A model generated the notes under the pieces. The model was not told the origin of the DNA, did not search any database, and was given only the letters and a program-made list of their open reading frames with translations. A DNA stretch of 64,000 bases from an uncultured Aquimarina sp. (GTDB lineage Bacteria > Bacteroidota > Bacteroidia > Flavobacteriales > Flavobacteriaceae): NCBI GenBank assembly GCA_947502885.1, contig CANNBP010000003.1, positions 310,001 to 374,000 on the forward strand, written 5' to 3'. Made by a program: the position numbers and the translations under genes. How positions within the stretch are numbered: the stretch's first letter is position 1; each line of letters begins with the position of its first letter. Shown in pieces: positions 46,258 through 56,441 of this stretch.

Positions 46258-49173
46258 TTATCTATTTTTTACAACAACTCTCTGAGTGTATACTGCACTA
46301 TTTATACTAACTCGATAAATATAGATTCCAGTTTTCAAAAATGCTAAATTTCTTTTGAAGGTTTCAACTCCTTGAAATTTTTGTATTGACTCAGAATTAA
46401 TCAACTTTCCTGTCATATCATAAAGTTTCACATCAACTCTTGCATTTTCAACAGATCTTATTTGATATACTACTGTATTTTTTACATATGTTGAAAAAGC
46501 AATACCATTTTCTGACAACCCACCTTTTTGCGCACAATCAGAAACAACCTGCCATACATTATCTGTATCTGGTGCATTATTTTGAGTCCACCATTGTGCT
46601 CTATAAATTTTCTGATTGTAATACACTTGATCTCCTCCGTTATATGCTATAGCAGCAACCCATTCTGCATATCCACAGAAATTATTATTATTACTTCCGT
46701 CACAGTTAGAATCAAATCTCCATACAGAATTAGTACCAGGAGTCTCACCCTGAGTCCACCATTCGTTGATATACACTTTACCATTGTAACTTACCTTAGT
46801 TCCTTTAGTTGGGTATATTTTACTTGCATCCCATACTTCTATTCCATTGCAATCACCTCCTGTTACTTTTTCTTTTACTGTAAAGGTTACGGTAGTATCA
46901 GAAGACTCATTTTCATTATCAGTAGCCATCACTTTAAAAGTAACTGCACCAAATGCAGAAGGTGTCCAATTAGCAGTATACTGATTTCCATTTTTGGTAG
47001 CAGTAACTGCTGTGTTATTTACAGTAAAAGCTACTGTATTTACAGCATTATCATCTGTAACTGTTGCTTGTAATGCTATAGAAGATAAAGATGCTTGCTC
47101 TATTGTACTTCCATTTTGCGGTGTAACTCCACTAATCGTTGGCGGGGTATTTCCTACTATTACTTTTTCTTTTACAGTAAAAGTTACAGAACTATTTGAT
47201 GATGCATTTTCATTATCTGTTGCTGTTACCTTAAATGTAACAGATCCAAAAGCAGCTGGTGTCCAATTTGCTGTATATTGATTTCCGTTTTTAGAAGCTG
47301 TAACAGCCGTATTGTTAACCATAAAAGTTACTGTACTTACTTCTTTATCATCTGTTGCAGTAGCCTTTAAAGTAATAGAAGATAGACTAGTTTGCTCTAT
47401 TGTACTACCATTTTGTGGTTCGACAGCACTAATTACAGGAGGAGTATTAACTCCTACTACTTTTTCTTTTACAGTAAAAGAAATGGTTTTTTGAGACGTA
47501 GCACCTTTATTATCAGATGCTGTTGCTACTATTGAATAATCTCCAAACGCCGAAGGAGTAAAACTAGCAGTATAAGTACTACCGTTATTTGTAGCATTAA
47601 TCGTTGTATTATTATGTTTAAAAGTAAATGATTGGATTGATCCATCTGCATCGGTAGCTGTAGCTTCTAAAGTTATAGCTGAAAGCGTTTCTTGCTCAAT
47701 TACCTGATTATTTGAAGGGGAAGTCCATGTTACTACTGGAGCAGTATTAATAGGTGTTGTATTACCAGCTGCTTCATTAATCGCTTTTAAAATACTAGCA
47801 GGGTTGTTATAGTTGGTATCTTGAGTAAGCTCCCAAACGATAACTCCTTGGTGTCCATTATCTCTAGAATAATTTAGCTTTGCTCCCGCTTGTTTAGGCG
47901 TATCGTAGTACAATTTCTTACCATCTTCTCCTATGTATCCATTTAACTGTCTAGTGTCAAGAGGATCATAACTAGTTGCTGCATTAGGGTGTTCTTCTAT
48001 AATCTTTCTGTAAGGTACAAATTCAAAACCGTTTCCATTGTTAGGTTTTCTCTTTGCAAAGTTATATCCATATACAGGTACTCCAAACGTTAATTTAGAT
48101 TTAGGAACATTAAACCCTCCATCATGATTCCATTCTGGTGCTGCAATTCCCATCCAATACTCTAAAGCATCCTGTACAGAGTAAATTGGACTGTTAGCCG
48201 ATTGCCCAGGATATGTATTTAAAGGTGTTTTATATAAAGATGAATGCGGCCCTGTTGGAGACTGGTTCCACGATCCCGTAAAATCATAAGACATAAGTCC
48301 AATCCAATCCCAATATTCTGCGATACCATCATCATAATTATTACCAAACCAAGAGGTTCCAAATACGGCTCCAGATAATAATTTATTAGGCATTTTTTCC
48401 CTAAGCTTTTTACTTAAAAGTTTTAATCCAACGGCTGCAGGGTGAGGTCCTACGTCTTGTCCTCCCCATTTATCACCACGAACACGACCTGCCTGTTCTG
48501 TAGTTCCTTCGATTGCAGGATCGGCCCACCAACATTCCATATCTAAATCGACACCATCCAAATTGTTTGCCTGAACATAATTTGTAATCAATGTTGCTAT
48601 TTCATCTAACTTAGCATCATTATTATGATACTTTGTCATTAACCATAAAAATGCATAATCTATGGCTCCACCAAGAGCTACAGAAACTTTTACATTTTTG
48701 GCTTTTGCCTTTTGTAACACTCCTAGATCATTCATAATAGAATCCACATCTCTACGAGTTGTTTCATCAAAATCTATCGATGCAAAATTGGCACTGTTGT
48801 AATTATTATTATTTTGCTTAAACTGTAGAAAAGCAATATTTAAGTTGGTTACTATTTCTGGATTAAAATTATTCTTGATATCATAATCTTTTACCCAAGT
48901 TGGTAAATACCCTATAATCCTTTGGTTACCCGTATAGTTACCACCTAATCCTCCATCTCCACATGAAGAAACTTGTTCCCACCCATCAGACGGAGGAGGA
49001 TTATTAGTATTGTACTTACATCTGTAATTTTTACTATTTACAGATACTTCATCCCCTTTATCATAAGGTACTTTACTTGCATCCCAATCTGCATAACAGT
49101 CTGGAAACGTATACTGTGCCTGCATTAACATGGTACAAAAAAGCAGCACTAAAAAAGCATATAAATTTTTCAT
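46258..49173 (-). CDS. GH18 chitinase with three Ig-like modules and CBMs, T9SS-secreted (III)
   Basis: 971 aa. Signal peptide to about 20. A CBM5/12-like module at about 24-72 is followed by GH18 (about 84-460) with catalytic motif LDGVDLDMEC (Glu 213). Three Ig-like modules (about 475-765) and two CBM5/12-like modules with repeated YNGKVY.NEWWTQGE and AYNGGDQVYYNQK stretches lead to a T9SS-type tail. The tail is close to that of the GH19 chitinase downstream. It probably forms part of the same set of extracellular chitinases. Confidence 0.92.
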   Translation of the reverse strand: MKNLYAFLVLLFCTMLMQAQYTFPDCYADWDASKVPYDKGDEVSVNSKNYRCKYNTNNPPPSDGWEQVSSCGDGGLGGNYTGNQRIIGYLPTWVKDYDIKNNFNPEIVTNLNIAFLQFKQNNNNYNSANFASIDFDETTRRDVDSIMNDLGVLQKAKAKNVKVSVALGGAIDYAFLWLMTKYHNNDAKLDEIATLITNYVQANNLDGVDLDMECWWADPAIEGTTEQAGRVRGDKWGGQDVGPHPAAVGLKLLSKKLREKMPNKLLSGAVFGTSWFGNNYDDGIAEYWDWIGLMSYDFTGSWNQSPTGPHSSLYKTPLNTYPGQSANSPIYSVQDALEYWMGIAAPEWNHDGGFNVPKSKLTFGVPVYGYNFAKRKPNNGNGFEFVPYRKIIEEHPNAATSYDPLDTRQLNGYIGEDGKKLYYDTPKQAGAKLNYSRDNGHQGVIVWELTQDTNYNNPASILKAINEAAGNTTPINTAPVVTWTSPSNNQVIEQETLSAITLEATATDADGSIQSFTFKHNNTTINATNNGSTYTASFTPSAFGDYSIVATASDNKGATSQKTISFTVKEKVVGVNTPPVISAVEPQNGSTIEQTSLSSITLKATATDDKEVSTVTFMVNNTAVTASKNGNQYTANWTPAAFGSVTFKVTATDNENASSNSSVTFTVKEKVIVGNTPPTISGVTPQNGSTIEQASLSSIALQATVTDDNAVNTVAFTVNNTAVTATKNGNQYTANWTPSAFGAVTFKVMATDNENESSDTTVTFTVKEKVTGGDCNGIEVWDASKIYPTKGTKVSYNGKVYINEWWTQGETPGTNSVWRFDSNCDGSNNNNFCGYAEWVAAIAYNGGDQVYYNQKIYRAQWWTQNNAPDTDNVWQVVSDCAQKGGLSENGIAFSTYVKNTVVYQIRSVENARVDVKLYDMTGKLINSESIQKFQGVETFKRNLAFLKTGIYIYRVSINSAVYTQRVVVKNR

Positions 49174-49267
49174 GGTTTGTGTATGTTACTTATGTATTTA
49201 ATTAATTTTTATTGGATCATATATGATACTTGTATTGTAAAAGCATCATACATGATTATTTTTAGAG

Positions 49268-52200
49268 TTATTGTTTGATAATTTTATCTACTAGCATATT
49301 TCCTTCTACAAAAATTTTGAAGATATATACCCCCTGTCTAAGGTCTGATATATCATATCTCATTAATGAAGAGTTTCCTTTTTGACTTCCATCAAAGGAT
49401 TGAGAGCTTACCAATTTTCCTGTAAAGTCATATAAACTTACCTGAATTTTGGACGAGGAATTTCTATGTATTTTAATGTTTACATAATTGCGAGCTACGG
49501 TTGGAAACAACGTATATGCAACAGTAGACTTACTACTTAAATTGGTTGTACAATTCGAAATAAATTCCCAAACATTGTTTGCTCCTGGAGTATTATTTTG
49601 AGTCCACCATTTTGCTTTATATATTTTTTGCTCATGATATACCTGATCACCTCCATCATATGCGATTGCTGCCGCCCATGGTGTAAATCCACAAAAATCT
49701 GTTGATACATTTCCATCACAATTCGAAATAAATTTCCATACAGAAGTTTCTCCTGGAATCTCACCTTGTGTCCACCATTCATTTGCATACACTTTACCAT
49801 TATAACTTACTTGGGTTCCTTTGGTAGTATATATTTGATCAGCACTCCAAGCTACAATACCTTCACAATTCCCTCCTGTATTATCTTTCTCTTTAATTGT
49901 AAAACTTATGGTAGCTTCAGAAGATAGGTTTTCATTATCTTTTGCTTTCACCTTAAAATTAACAGTTCCGAATGCTGACGGAGTCCAATTTGCAGTATAA
50001 CTATTTCCATTTTGTGTGGTTGTAATATCAACGCCATTTACATTAAAAACAACACTATCTACAGTTTTATCATCAATAACTATAGCATTTAGAACTATAG
50101 AAGAGAGCGTACTTTGTTCAATAACACTTGAATCTTGCGGATCAATACTACTTATTGTAGGAGGTGTATTAACATCAACTACTTTTTGTTTAACTTCGAA
50201 TGTTACCGAGTTTTCTGATGATAAATTTTGATCATCTGTAGCCTTTATTTTAAATGTAACCGATCCAAAAGCAGTAGGTGTCCAATTAGCAGTATATTGG
50301 TTTCCATTTTTAGCTGCATTAATTGTAGTATTATTTACTGTAAAAGTGACTGTATTTACAGTTTTATCATCGGTTATATTTACACTTAATGCTACAGCTG
50401 CTAATGAAGTTTGCTCTATGACACTTCCATTTTGTGGTGTAATTCCACTTATTGATGGAGGTGTATTAACATCAGCTACTTTTTCTTTAATTGTAAAAGC
50501 TATTGTTTTTTGAGTTACAGCACCTTTATTATCTGTTGCAGAAGCTACAATCGTATAATTTCCAAATATTTGTGGTGTAAAGCTCGCAGTATAAACGCTT
50601 CCGCTTACCGTTGCATTAATTACTGAATTGTTATGTTTAAATTCAAAAGACTGAATATTTCCATCAGTATCTGTAGCTTTTGCTTGTAGAGTTATTGACG
50701 AAAGTTGAGTTTGTTCTATTACTTGATTAGCTGAAGGGGACTCCCAAGTTACCACAGGCGAAACATTGGTATCACCTCCACAATCTGCAACGAATTCCCA
50801 TACTTCTCCGTTTCCAGGAACATTGCTACTATCTGCATACCATTTATTTCGATATACTTTGTTATTATATTTTATATAATTGTCCTTATCCTTATAAATC
50901 ACAGAAGCACTCCACTCTTGAACCAAGCCACAATTAAGTGCTCCTCCATCCCATATGACTACATTAATTGTTGATGACGCTGTTGCACCATTTACAAAGG
51001 TTGCTTGGGTAACTAACTCTACACTACCATATTTTGACGGTGTCCAATTAAAAGACTCTCCTGTAAAATTCTGCCCCTCAATCGTTGTCGTAATACTTGC
51101 TAATTCTGTATCTTTTTTATCTATTGTAAAAGTAACTTGAATAGCAGAAAGTGTTGTTTGTTTTATAATTTGGTTATTTCTTGGACTGGCAAAAACAACT
51201 GTTGGCTTTTGAGCACAAGGTTCGTCTGTTACATCTGTTGCATCTCCCCCATATGGTGTCATATCTTTACATCCGCAATCAGAAAGATCATGAACTCCAT
51301 CCATATCAGTTCCTATTCCATAAATACCAGCAAACCTTTCATAATACCCTATACGATCTAAGACCTGAGGCTTCTCTGTTCCAGTTCCACACTCTACTCC
51401 ACCATTTATAATATTAACCGTCATTCCTAGCCCTAGGAATCTATTTTTTGCGAGATCACGTTCTCTAGGCAACCAATTACGCACCATAACATCATGAGCC
51501 GATGGTTTAGGGTGTTGAGGTGTCATCCAGAACCAAATTGCAGTTTGAAAAGCAAGAGCTGCATCTTCTATCACTCTCTCTGGATTATCTAAGAGTATCT
51601 GTTTATCTCCAAATATAAATTCACTAGCTGGCCCATAATTATAGTTGTATGATAACTGAATTGGCCCTCTTCCTTTATAGGATTTACCAGGCGTTGGTGG
51701 GTAATTTGTATCTGGCGAGGCATATAAAGAAGTGGTTGGTTCTTCTCTAAAATGCAATCCCCATGAAAATCGACCACCTGGTGCAGTTGCCCAACCACCA
51801 GTAGTCTCGTGCGATATATTCGCAAAAAATGCTGTTATTTCTCTTTTTCTGGTTTCTAAATCACCTTCTTCTAAAAAGGATCCGTAATCTACTACTTCAG
51901 AAACGATTTCTTTATCTATATTTCTAGGTGCATCAAAATCTGCATCAGTTCGAATTATTTTTGACTCACCAGTGATTTCATCTTTACGAGTTACTCTGTA
52001 CGCATTAGTACCACATCTTCTTTCGAATATTGCAGTAATAGTACTCATTCTATTTATCGCTTCTACAAAAGATGCAAATGTATAGAAATCATCTTTTGGA
52101 TCAAGTACCCAAACATCTGCTCCTGTATCCTTTGCTCCGAATCTATATGGAAACAAAGTATTCCACATTTCTTCTGTAATTAAATCATTAATTCCTGCAC

Positions 52201-52381
52201 GGGCAACTACATCGTTTTCGTCATATGAATTACCAAATTCATCGTTATCTATTAGATTGAAGTTATTTGTATTGGATTGGGCGGTATAGGATACCAAAAG
52301 AAATAAAGTCACAAGTATATAACAAGGACTTTTCATAAAGAACAATAAATTCTTTATAACAGTGAGTTTGTGTAACATCAT
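49268..52381 (-). CDS. GH19 chitinase with Ig-like and CBM modules, T9SS-secreted
   Basis: 1037 aa; start ATG at 52381, with an alternative at 52336 giving the cleaner signal peptide MKSPCYILVTLF. The GH19 domain (about 65-380) has the general acid in SHETTGGW (Glu 192), the second acid in FREEPTTSLY (Glu 213/214) and SYKGRGPIQLSYNYNYG. After an Ig-like unit, three Ig-like/CBM-type repeats (VVTWESPSANQ..., PQNGSVIEQ..., PQDSSVIEQ...) come before two CBM5/12-like modules (with AYDGGDQVYHEQK) and a T9SS tail. GH19 is mainly known from plants and actinomycetes; with GH18 it would give different cleavage modes. Confidence 0.92.
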   Translation of the reverse strand: MMLHKLTVIKNLLFFMKSPCYILVTLFLLVSYTAQSNTNNFNLIDNDEFGNSYDENDVVARAGINDLITEEMWNTLFPYRFGAKDTGADVWVLDPKDDFYTFASFVEAINRMSTITAIFERRCGTNAYRVTRKDEITGESKIIRTDADFDAPRNIDKEIVSEVVDYGSFLEEGDLETRKREITAFFANISHETTGGWATAPGGRFSWGLHFREEPTTSLYASPDTNYPPTPGKSYKGRGPIQLSYNYNYGPASEFIFGDKQILLDNPERVIEDAALAFQTAIWFWMTPQHPKPSAHDVMVRNWLPRERDLAKNRFLGLGMTVNIINGGVECGTGTEKPQVLDRIGYYERFAGIYGIGTDMDGVHDLSDCGCKDMTPYGGDATDVTDEPCAQKPTVVFASPRNNQIIKQTTLSAIQVTFTIDKKDTELASITTTIEGQNFTGESFNWTPSKYGSVELVTQATFVNGATASSTINVVIWDGGALNCGLVQEWSASVIYKDKDNYIKYNNKVYRNKWYADSSNVPGNGEVWEFVADCGGDTNVSPVVTWESPSANQVIEQTQLSSITLQAKATDTDGNIQSFEFKHNNSVINATVSGSVYTASFTPQIFGNYTIVASATDNKGAVTQKTIAFTIKEKVADVNTPPSISGITPQNGSVIEQTSLAAVALSVNITDDKTVNTVTFTVNNTTINAAKNGNQYTANWTPTAFGSVTFKIKATDDQNLSSENSVTFEVKQKVVDVNTPPTISSIDPQDSSVIEQSTLSSIVLNAIVIDDKTVDSVVFNVNGVDITTTQNGNSYTANWTPSAFGTVNFKVKAKDNENLSSEATISFTIKEKDNTGGNCEGIVAWSADQIYTTKGTQVSYNGKVYANEWWTQGEIPGETSVWKFISNCDGNVSTDFCGFTPWAAAIAYDGGDQVYHEQKIYKAKWWTQNNTPGANNVWEFISNCTTNLSSKSTVAYTLFPTVARNYVNIKIHRNSSSKIQVSLYDFTGKLVSSQSFDGSQKGNSSLMRYDISDLRQGVYIFKIFVEGNMLVDKIIKQ

Positions 52382-52610
52382 TGTAATGATTTGCGTTATG
52401 TTTTAGTTTTAAACATTTTAAAAATACTTCATTAACGTTCTTTTTTGAAAAAAAATATACGAATGACATGATTTAACATACAAAAACCATAAGATTGGGT
52501 TTTAAATGGATAAATATTGCTCACATCATAATCTTTTGACTTCTCTTGTTAAGAATAATTTTTATTCGGATAACTTGATTATTTCCAAAGTAAACAATAC
52601 TCTTTCACAA

Positions 52611-52639
52611 AAAAACCCTAAGCAAAAATTGCTTAGGGT
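52611..52639 (-). terminator. Terminator of the SusCD operon
   Basis: ACCCTAAGCA/TGCTTAGGGT (52615-52624 with 52630-52639), read on the minus strand as a 10-bp stem followed by a T-run. The remainder of the gap (52382-52707) is the GH19 upstream region. Confidence 0.85.
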
Positions 52640-52707
52640 ATCTTTCGTAGTTCATTGGATTTAACACTAATTCCATGAAGTTACTATCTATCAAATTTGA
52701 TTACTAA

Positions 52708-54054
52708 TCAAAACAAAAATCCGTATACTCTCTGCGAAGGATTTTGAGCACTCGTAAAAGTCCCTGATGTATTAGAATAAGATGTTGTTGAGGTTGAAAA
52801 AGAACCTTTAGTTTCAAAATATATACCATCGGTACTAAGAAGAAAATCTAGTAAAGGTTGTAATTCATCTTCTAAGAAAGTACCATTAGCATTTCCGGGG
52901 CCAACATAAGTTAAAAACATTTTTTCTTCTTTTAATTCTAACTCAAAAAAGAATGAAGACCAGATATTCCCAGTATTTGGAGTATTTATCCAAAACCTTA
53001 CTTGACCACTTGCATTAGGTTCAAAGTACATTTCAAGCGTATTAAAAGTTATTCCAAAACCAGCAATATTGGTATTTACTTGAGCAATAATCGCATCAAA
53101 ACCAGCAGATGTTAATGGGTTTACTCCTTCAGAAACGCGATACACAAATCCTCCAAAACTACTTCCTAGGTCTTTATAATCATCAGTAATAAATGCAGGT
53201 GCATCATTAAATCCAAAACTAGCTTCATTATCTCCTATTTTTGAAACAAAAATATTTTGAGCTGCATCATAGGTAAATGTTTCATAAGTAACACCATCAA
53301 GTTCTATTGGTGGATTAACTATCAAACCTTGTGGAGTATATGCTATTCCAAAATTAATTTCAGACACAACACCACCTACTGCTTGATTTCTAGGTCCCGC
53401 ATAAAAACGTAATCCATCATAATTCAAATTATAATTCGTCTGTCCAGATGGAGTTTTCACGATAAACTGCTGAAAAACAGAAGTAGTCGCAGTTGGCACT
53501 AAGTTTTGTCTCATTGCCAATGATTCATCTACTTGGGCCCAATTATCTTGGTTGGCCACTGGTTCAAAAACTAAAATAGCATTATGTCTTGGCTCTTTAA
53601 AGGTTATTTTACCATCTTCATTACTTATATATTGAAAATTAGAATTCCCTTCATATCCAGTACCAATAAGTCCTTGAATATTACTATCAGAAAGTTTATG
53701 AATTTGATTACGTGTAGAAAACGTAAGTTCTATAGTGCTTCCTAAACCTACTTCATATGCCCCCGTAGTTACACTTGTTTCTGCATCAACATCAGATCTC
53801 ATCTCTACTGTCCCATCGGATTTAAACTTCATAAAAAACGTAAATCCACCATATTTTTCGTTATTAGGAAAATAAACAGTTCTATATCCCTCTGACGAAG
53901 CCAATAATAAATTTTTCAATTCAGAAATTCTTGAATCAATTCTCTTACTTGGAGTTTCATCAAAAATAGTTTCATCATCATCACTATTACATGATACCAC
54001 AAGAAGTACCAGTAACAAGTAAAATGATATTTTTGTTAATATTTTAGTATTCAT
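52708..54054 (-). CDS. DUF4302-type surface lipoprotein
   Basis: 448 aa. The signal sequence ends in the lipobox VVSC (Cys 22) with an acidic DDDE spacer that favours surface exposure. The protein is beta-rich, and the segments SSEGYRTVYFPNN..YGGFTFFMKF and ..DGTVEMRSD.. fit the DUF4302 family, which occurs with SusCD pairs. It is the last gene of the SusC-SusD-metallohydrolase-DUF4302 operon, 12 bp after the metallohydrolase. It may bind substrate at the cell surface, but its function is not known. Confidence 0.8.
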   Translation of the reverse strand: MNTKILTKISFYLLLVLLVVSCNSDDDETIFDETPSKRIDSRISELKNLLLASSEGYRTVYFPNNEKYGGFTFFMKFKSDGTVEMRSDVDAETSVTTGAYEVGLGSTIELTFSTRNQIHKLSDSNIQGLIGTGYEGNSNFQYISNEDGKITFKEPRHNAILVFEPVANQDNWAQVDESLAMRQNLVPTATTSVFQQFIVKTPSGQTNYNLNYDGLRFYAGPRNQAVGGVVSEINFGIAYTPQGLIVNPPIELDGVTYETFTYDAAQNIFVSKIGDNEASFGFNDAPAFITDDYKDLGSSFGGFVYRVSEGVNPLTSAGFDAIIAQVNTNIAGFGITFNTLEMYFEPNASGQVRFWINTPNTGNIWSSFFFELELKEEKMFLTYVGPGNANGTFLEDELQPLLDFLLSTDGIYFETKGSFSTSTTSYSNTSGTFTSAQNPSQRVYGFLF

Positions 54055-54066
54055 AATATTTTGTTA

Positions 54067-54915
54067 TTAGTTAATGATATCTAATGTATTTTGATTTACT
54101 ATCTCCTGAAGCTTATACAAATCAATCCCAAATTCGGTATTAAAATAACTTACGACCATTTGTTCTTTTTGTCTTATAATTCCTTGAGCTTCGGTACTTG
54201 TTATTCCATTAACAATAGCATCAAATTCTGTTTTAGAAGTAGTTAACATAGTTGCTATCATTTCTGCAAAGTCTTCACTTTCACTACTTGATGCATAATC
54301 AGTGATATATCCCAATTCTCTTGCCTCTGCTATAGATCTATTAAACCATTGTGCTGTATAATTTTCTGGGTTAATTTCTCCATATGCAGGATCAAAAGGC
54401 TTAGTTTGATTTAGAATATGAGCATACTCATGTTGAATTGTTTGAAAATATCTTCTGGTTAATGCCAAATCTGATAGATCTAACTGATCTACATTAAATA
54501 GCGTAATCTTAGTTCCTGCTTCTGCTAGACCAAGAGTTATCGTACCAGATGGATTAAAATTAAAACCTCCTACAAGAGTAAACTGTCTAGGTGAAATTGT
54601 TTTAATAAAATCCTTACCTCCAAGTTGCGTATATGGGTCTACCCAAACAGCAAGTACTACTTCTAGTAATGGCTTTACATTAGTCTCTGTAGGTGGGTAT
54701 AAATATCTATTAAGATCAACTTCGTTTTCATTCCACTTATATTGTATTTCTATATTATATGGTTTGACAAAATTATCTCTAAGCCAAACATCTAACTCCG
54801 ACAATTGAGGTGTGCTTGTATCTATTTGACTTGCCTCAACACCATCATCACTGTTACAAGAAATAACAATCAAAAAGCAGCTGAGCACGGTAATTAAATA
54901 AATTATTTTTTTCAT
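54067..54915 (-). CDS. Substrate import-associated zinc metallohydrolase lipoprotein
   Basis: 282 aa lipoprotein (lipobox ISC, Cys 20). The zinc motif HEYAH (His 162, Glu 163, His 166) sits near the middle, and the third ligand is probably in the later ARELGYITDYASSSESEDFAEM segment. The family (zincins encoded with SusCD operons) is known from Bacteroidetes; the substrate, protein or other, is unknown. It is 27 bp after SusD. Confidence 0.85.
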   Translation of the reverse strand: MKKIIYLITVLSCFLIVISCNSDDGVEASQIDTSTPQLSELDVWLRDNFVKPYNIEIQYKWNENEVDLNRYLYPPTETNVKPLLEVVLAVWVDPYTQLGGKDFIKTISPRQFTLVGGFNFNPSGTITLGLAEAGTKITLFNVDQLDLSDLALTRRYFQTIQHEYAHILNQTKPFDPAYGEINPENYTAQWFNRSIAEARELGYITDYASSSESEDFAEMIATMLTTSKTEFDAIVNGITSTEAQGIIRQKEQMVVSYFNTEFGIDLYKLQEIVNQNTLDIIN

Positions 54916-54942
54916 TATAAAATCTTTTAATTAATTATTTTT

Positions 54943-56430
54943 TTATCTGGCATTTGGTTGTAGTCCGAAAGAAATAGCATCTGGAGGCAATTGTAATTGC
55001 TTTCTATTGTCTTCTTTTTCTAATACCATTTTATTTCCTACAAAGTCTTCATGAGTAACTTCTAGGTTAAATCGTCTAATATCAAACCAACGTAATCCTT
55101 CGTTATAGAATTCTCTTTTTCTAAATTCTGTAACACAATGTATCCAAGGCAATTGGTCTGCACTTATACCATAAAACGGAGTATATACCCCTGAATCTAC
55201 TGCATAAAATGTAGTAATATCATCCAATACCAAAACATCTGTAGTAGCATCATAGTTTCTTGTCTTTACAGATAAAAAAGAATTGATATCTGCCAAAGCA
55301 TTATCATTTTGATTAAGCATAGCATATGCTTCTGCTCTATTTAACAATACTTCATCTGTAGAAAACAAAACATAAGTTACAAAAGCGAATCCTATATTTG
55401 CTGTTGCATTTGTAACTCTAAAATACTCATCATGCTTTGGTAAGTTAAGTACCAAATCATTTCCGAAAACTCTATAGGCCCAATTTCTAGAAGGAATCGG
55501 GTTAGAATTTGATGTAAACAAATCATTTCTTACATCAGAGGTTAGCTGATATCTTGCAGATGCATAGAATCTTCCAAATAAAGAATTTCCTGAAACCAAC
55601 AATAGATTTGCAGGTTCATCTGTAGATGTATATCTAGTAAGATTTTCAGAATAGGTTAAAGATTGATAAAAACCTCCCCAATCCCTAAGTACATTGGCAG
55701 GATCACTATCCAATACTTTTGTACTATAATCTATTACTTTTTGCCATTCTCCTTTATAAGTATAAAATCTAGAAGCAAAGGCATTTGCTGCTTTGGTATT
55801 GAAATGAAATTTTGGGACATCATATTCATTAGTTATCAAAGGTAATCCAGCTAAAAGATCTGCTTCTATTTTATCATACACCTCTTTTACTGTACCTCTT
55901 TTATACTCTTTAATCACTACATTTTCTGGTTCATCAACATACGGAATTCCCAAATCAGATCCAGCAGTAGCAGGGTTATATGTTTTACTCCACATGTTTA
56001 CCAACATAAAGTGAGCGTATGCTCTAGTCAACAAAGCTTCACCTTTTAAGTGGTTTAAATCACTTCCTCCTCCTAATTCTTCAATGGCTTGTAGCGCATG
56101 ATTTGATTGCGCAATCGCTTCATATGTTTCATTCCAGTAATTTACCGGAAAATCTACATCTGTATCATCTACATCTCTCCAGAAAAACATTTCGGTATTA
56201 TATCTATTCTCAGATCCAGAAGCTCCCTTATCTCCTGCATTATCTGTTCTAGGTTCTATAAACGGAGAGTATCCAGCTTCGGGATAAGCTTTTGTTATTA
56301 ATTCTCCTATTTTTTCAGCATTATCAATTTGTGTTCTATCATCTGGGACTTCATCCAAAAAGGTATCACAAGAAAATAACACAGAGCTTAATACTAATAA
56401 GCTTAGTATGTTCTTTTTTATAATATTCAT
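54943..56430 (-). CDS. SusD/RagB-family nutrient-binding lipoprotein
   Basis: 495 aa. The lipobox is LFSC (Cys 21). SusD-type motifs include YNTEMFFWRDVDDTD, a TPR-like ALLTRAYAHFMLVNMW helix pair and the C-terminal REFYNEGLRWFDIRRF segment. It binds the substrate over the SusC channel. It begins 11 bp after SusC, forming the usual pair. Chitin oligosaccharides are likely by context but not proven. Confidence 0.92.
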   Translation of the reverse strand: MNIIKKNILSLLVLSSVLFSCDTFLDEVPDDRTQIDNAEKIGELITKAYPEAGYSPFIEPRTDNAGDKGASGSENRYNTEMFFWRDVDDTDVDFPVNYWNETYEAIAQSNHALQAIEELGGGSDLNHLKGEALLTRAYAHFMLVNMWSKTYNPATAGSDLGIPYVDEPENVVIKEYKRGTVKEVYDKIEADLLAGLPLITNEYDVPKFHFNTKAANAFASRFYTYKGEWQKVIDYSTKVLDSDPANVLRDWGGFYQSLTYSENLTRYTSTDEPANLLLVSGNSLFGRFYASARYQLTSDVRNDLFTSNSNPIPSRNWAYRVFGNDLVLNLPKHDEYFRVTNATANIGFAFVTYVLFSTDEVLLNRAEAYAMLNQNDNALADINSFLSVKTRNYDATTDVLVLDDITTFYAVDSGVYTPFYGISADQLPWIHCVTEFRKREFYNEGLRWFDIRRFNLEVTHEDFVGNKMVLEKEDNRKQLQLPPDAISFGLQPNAR

Positions 56431-56441
56431 AATCTTATTTT

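Noticed and set aside
46528..47073. Plus-strand frame of 181 codons inside GH18 (III)
   Set aside because: It runs antisense through a strongly supported modular chitinase; the composition (Ser/Ile/Cys-rich) matches reverse-strand Thr/Asn-rich repeats.
52263..52469. Minus-strand frame of 68 codons around the GH19 start
   Set aside because: It overlaps the GH19 signal region out of frame and encodes no recognisable protein.
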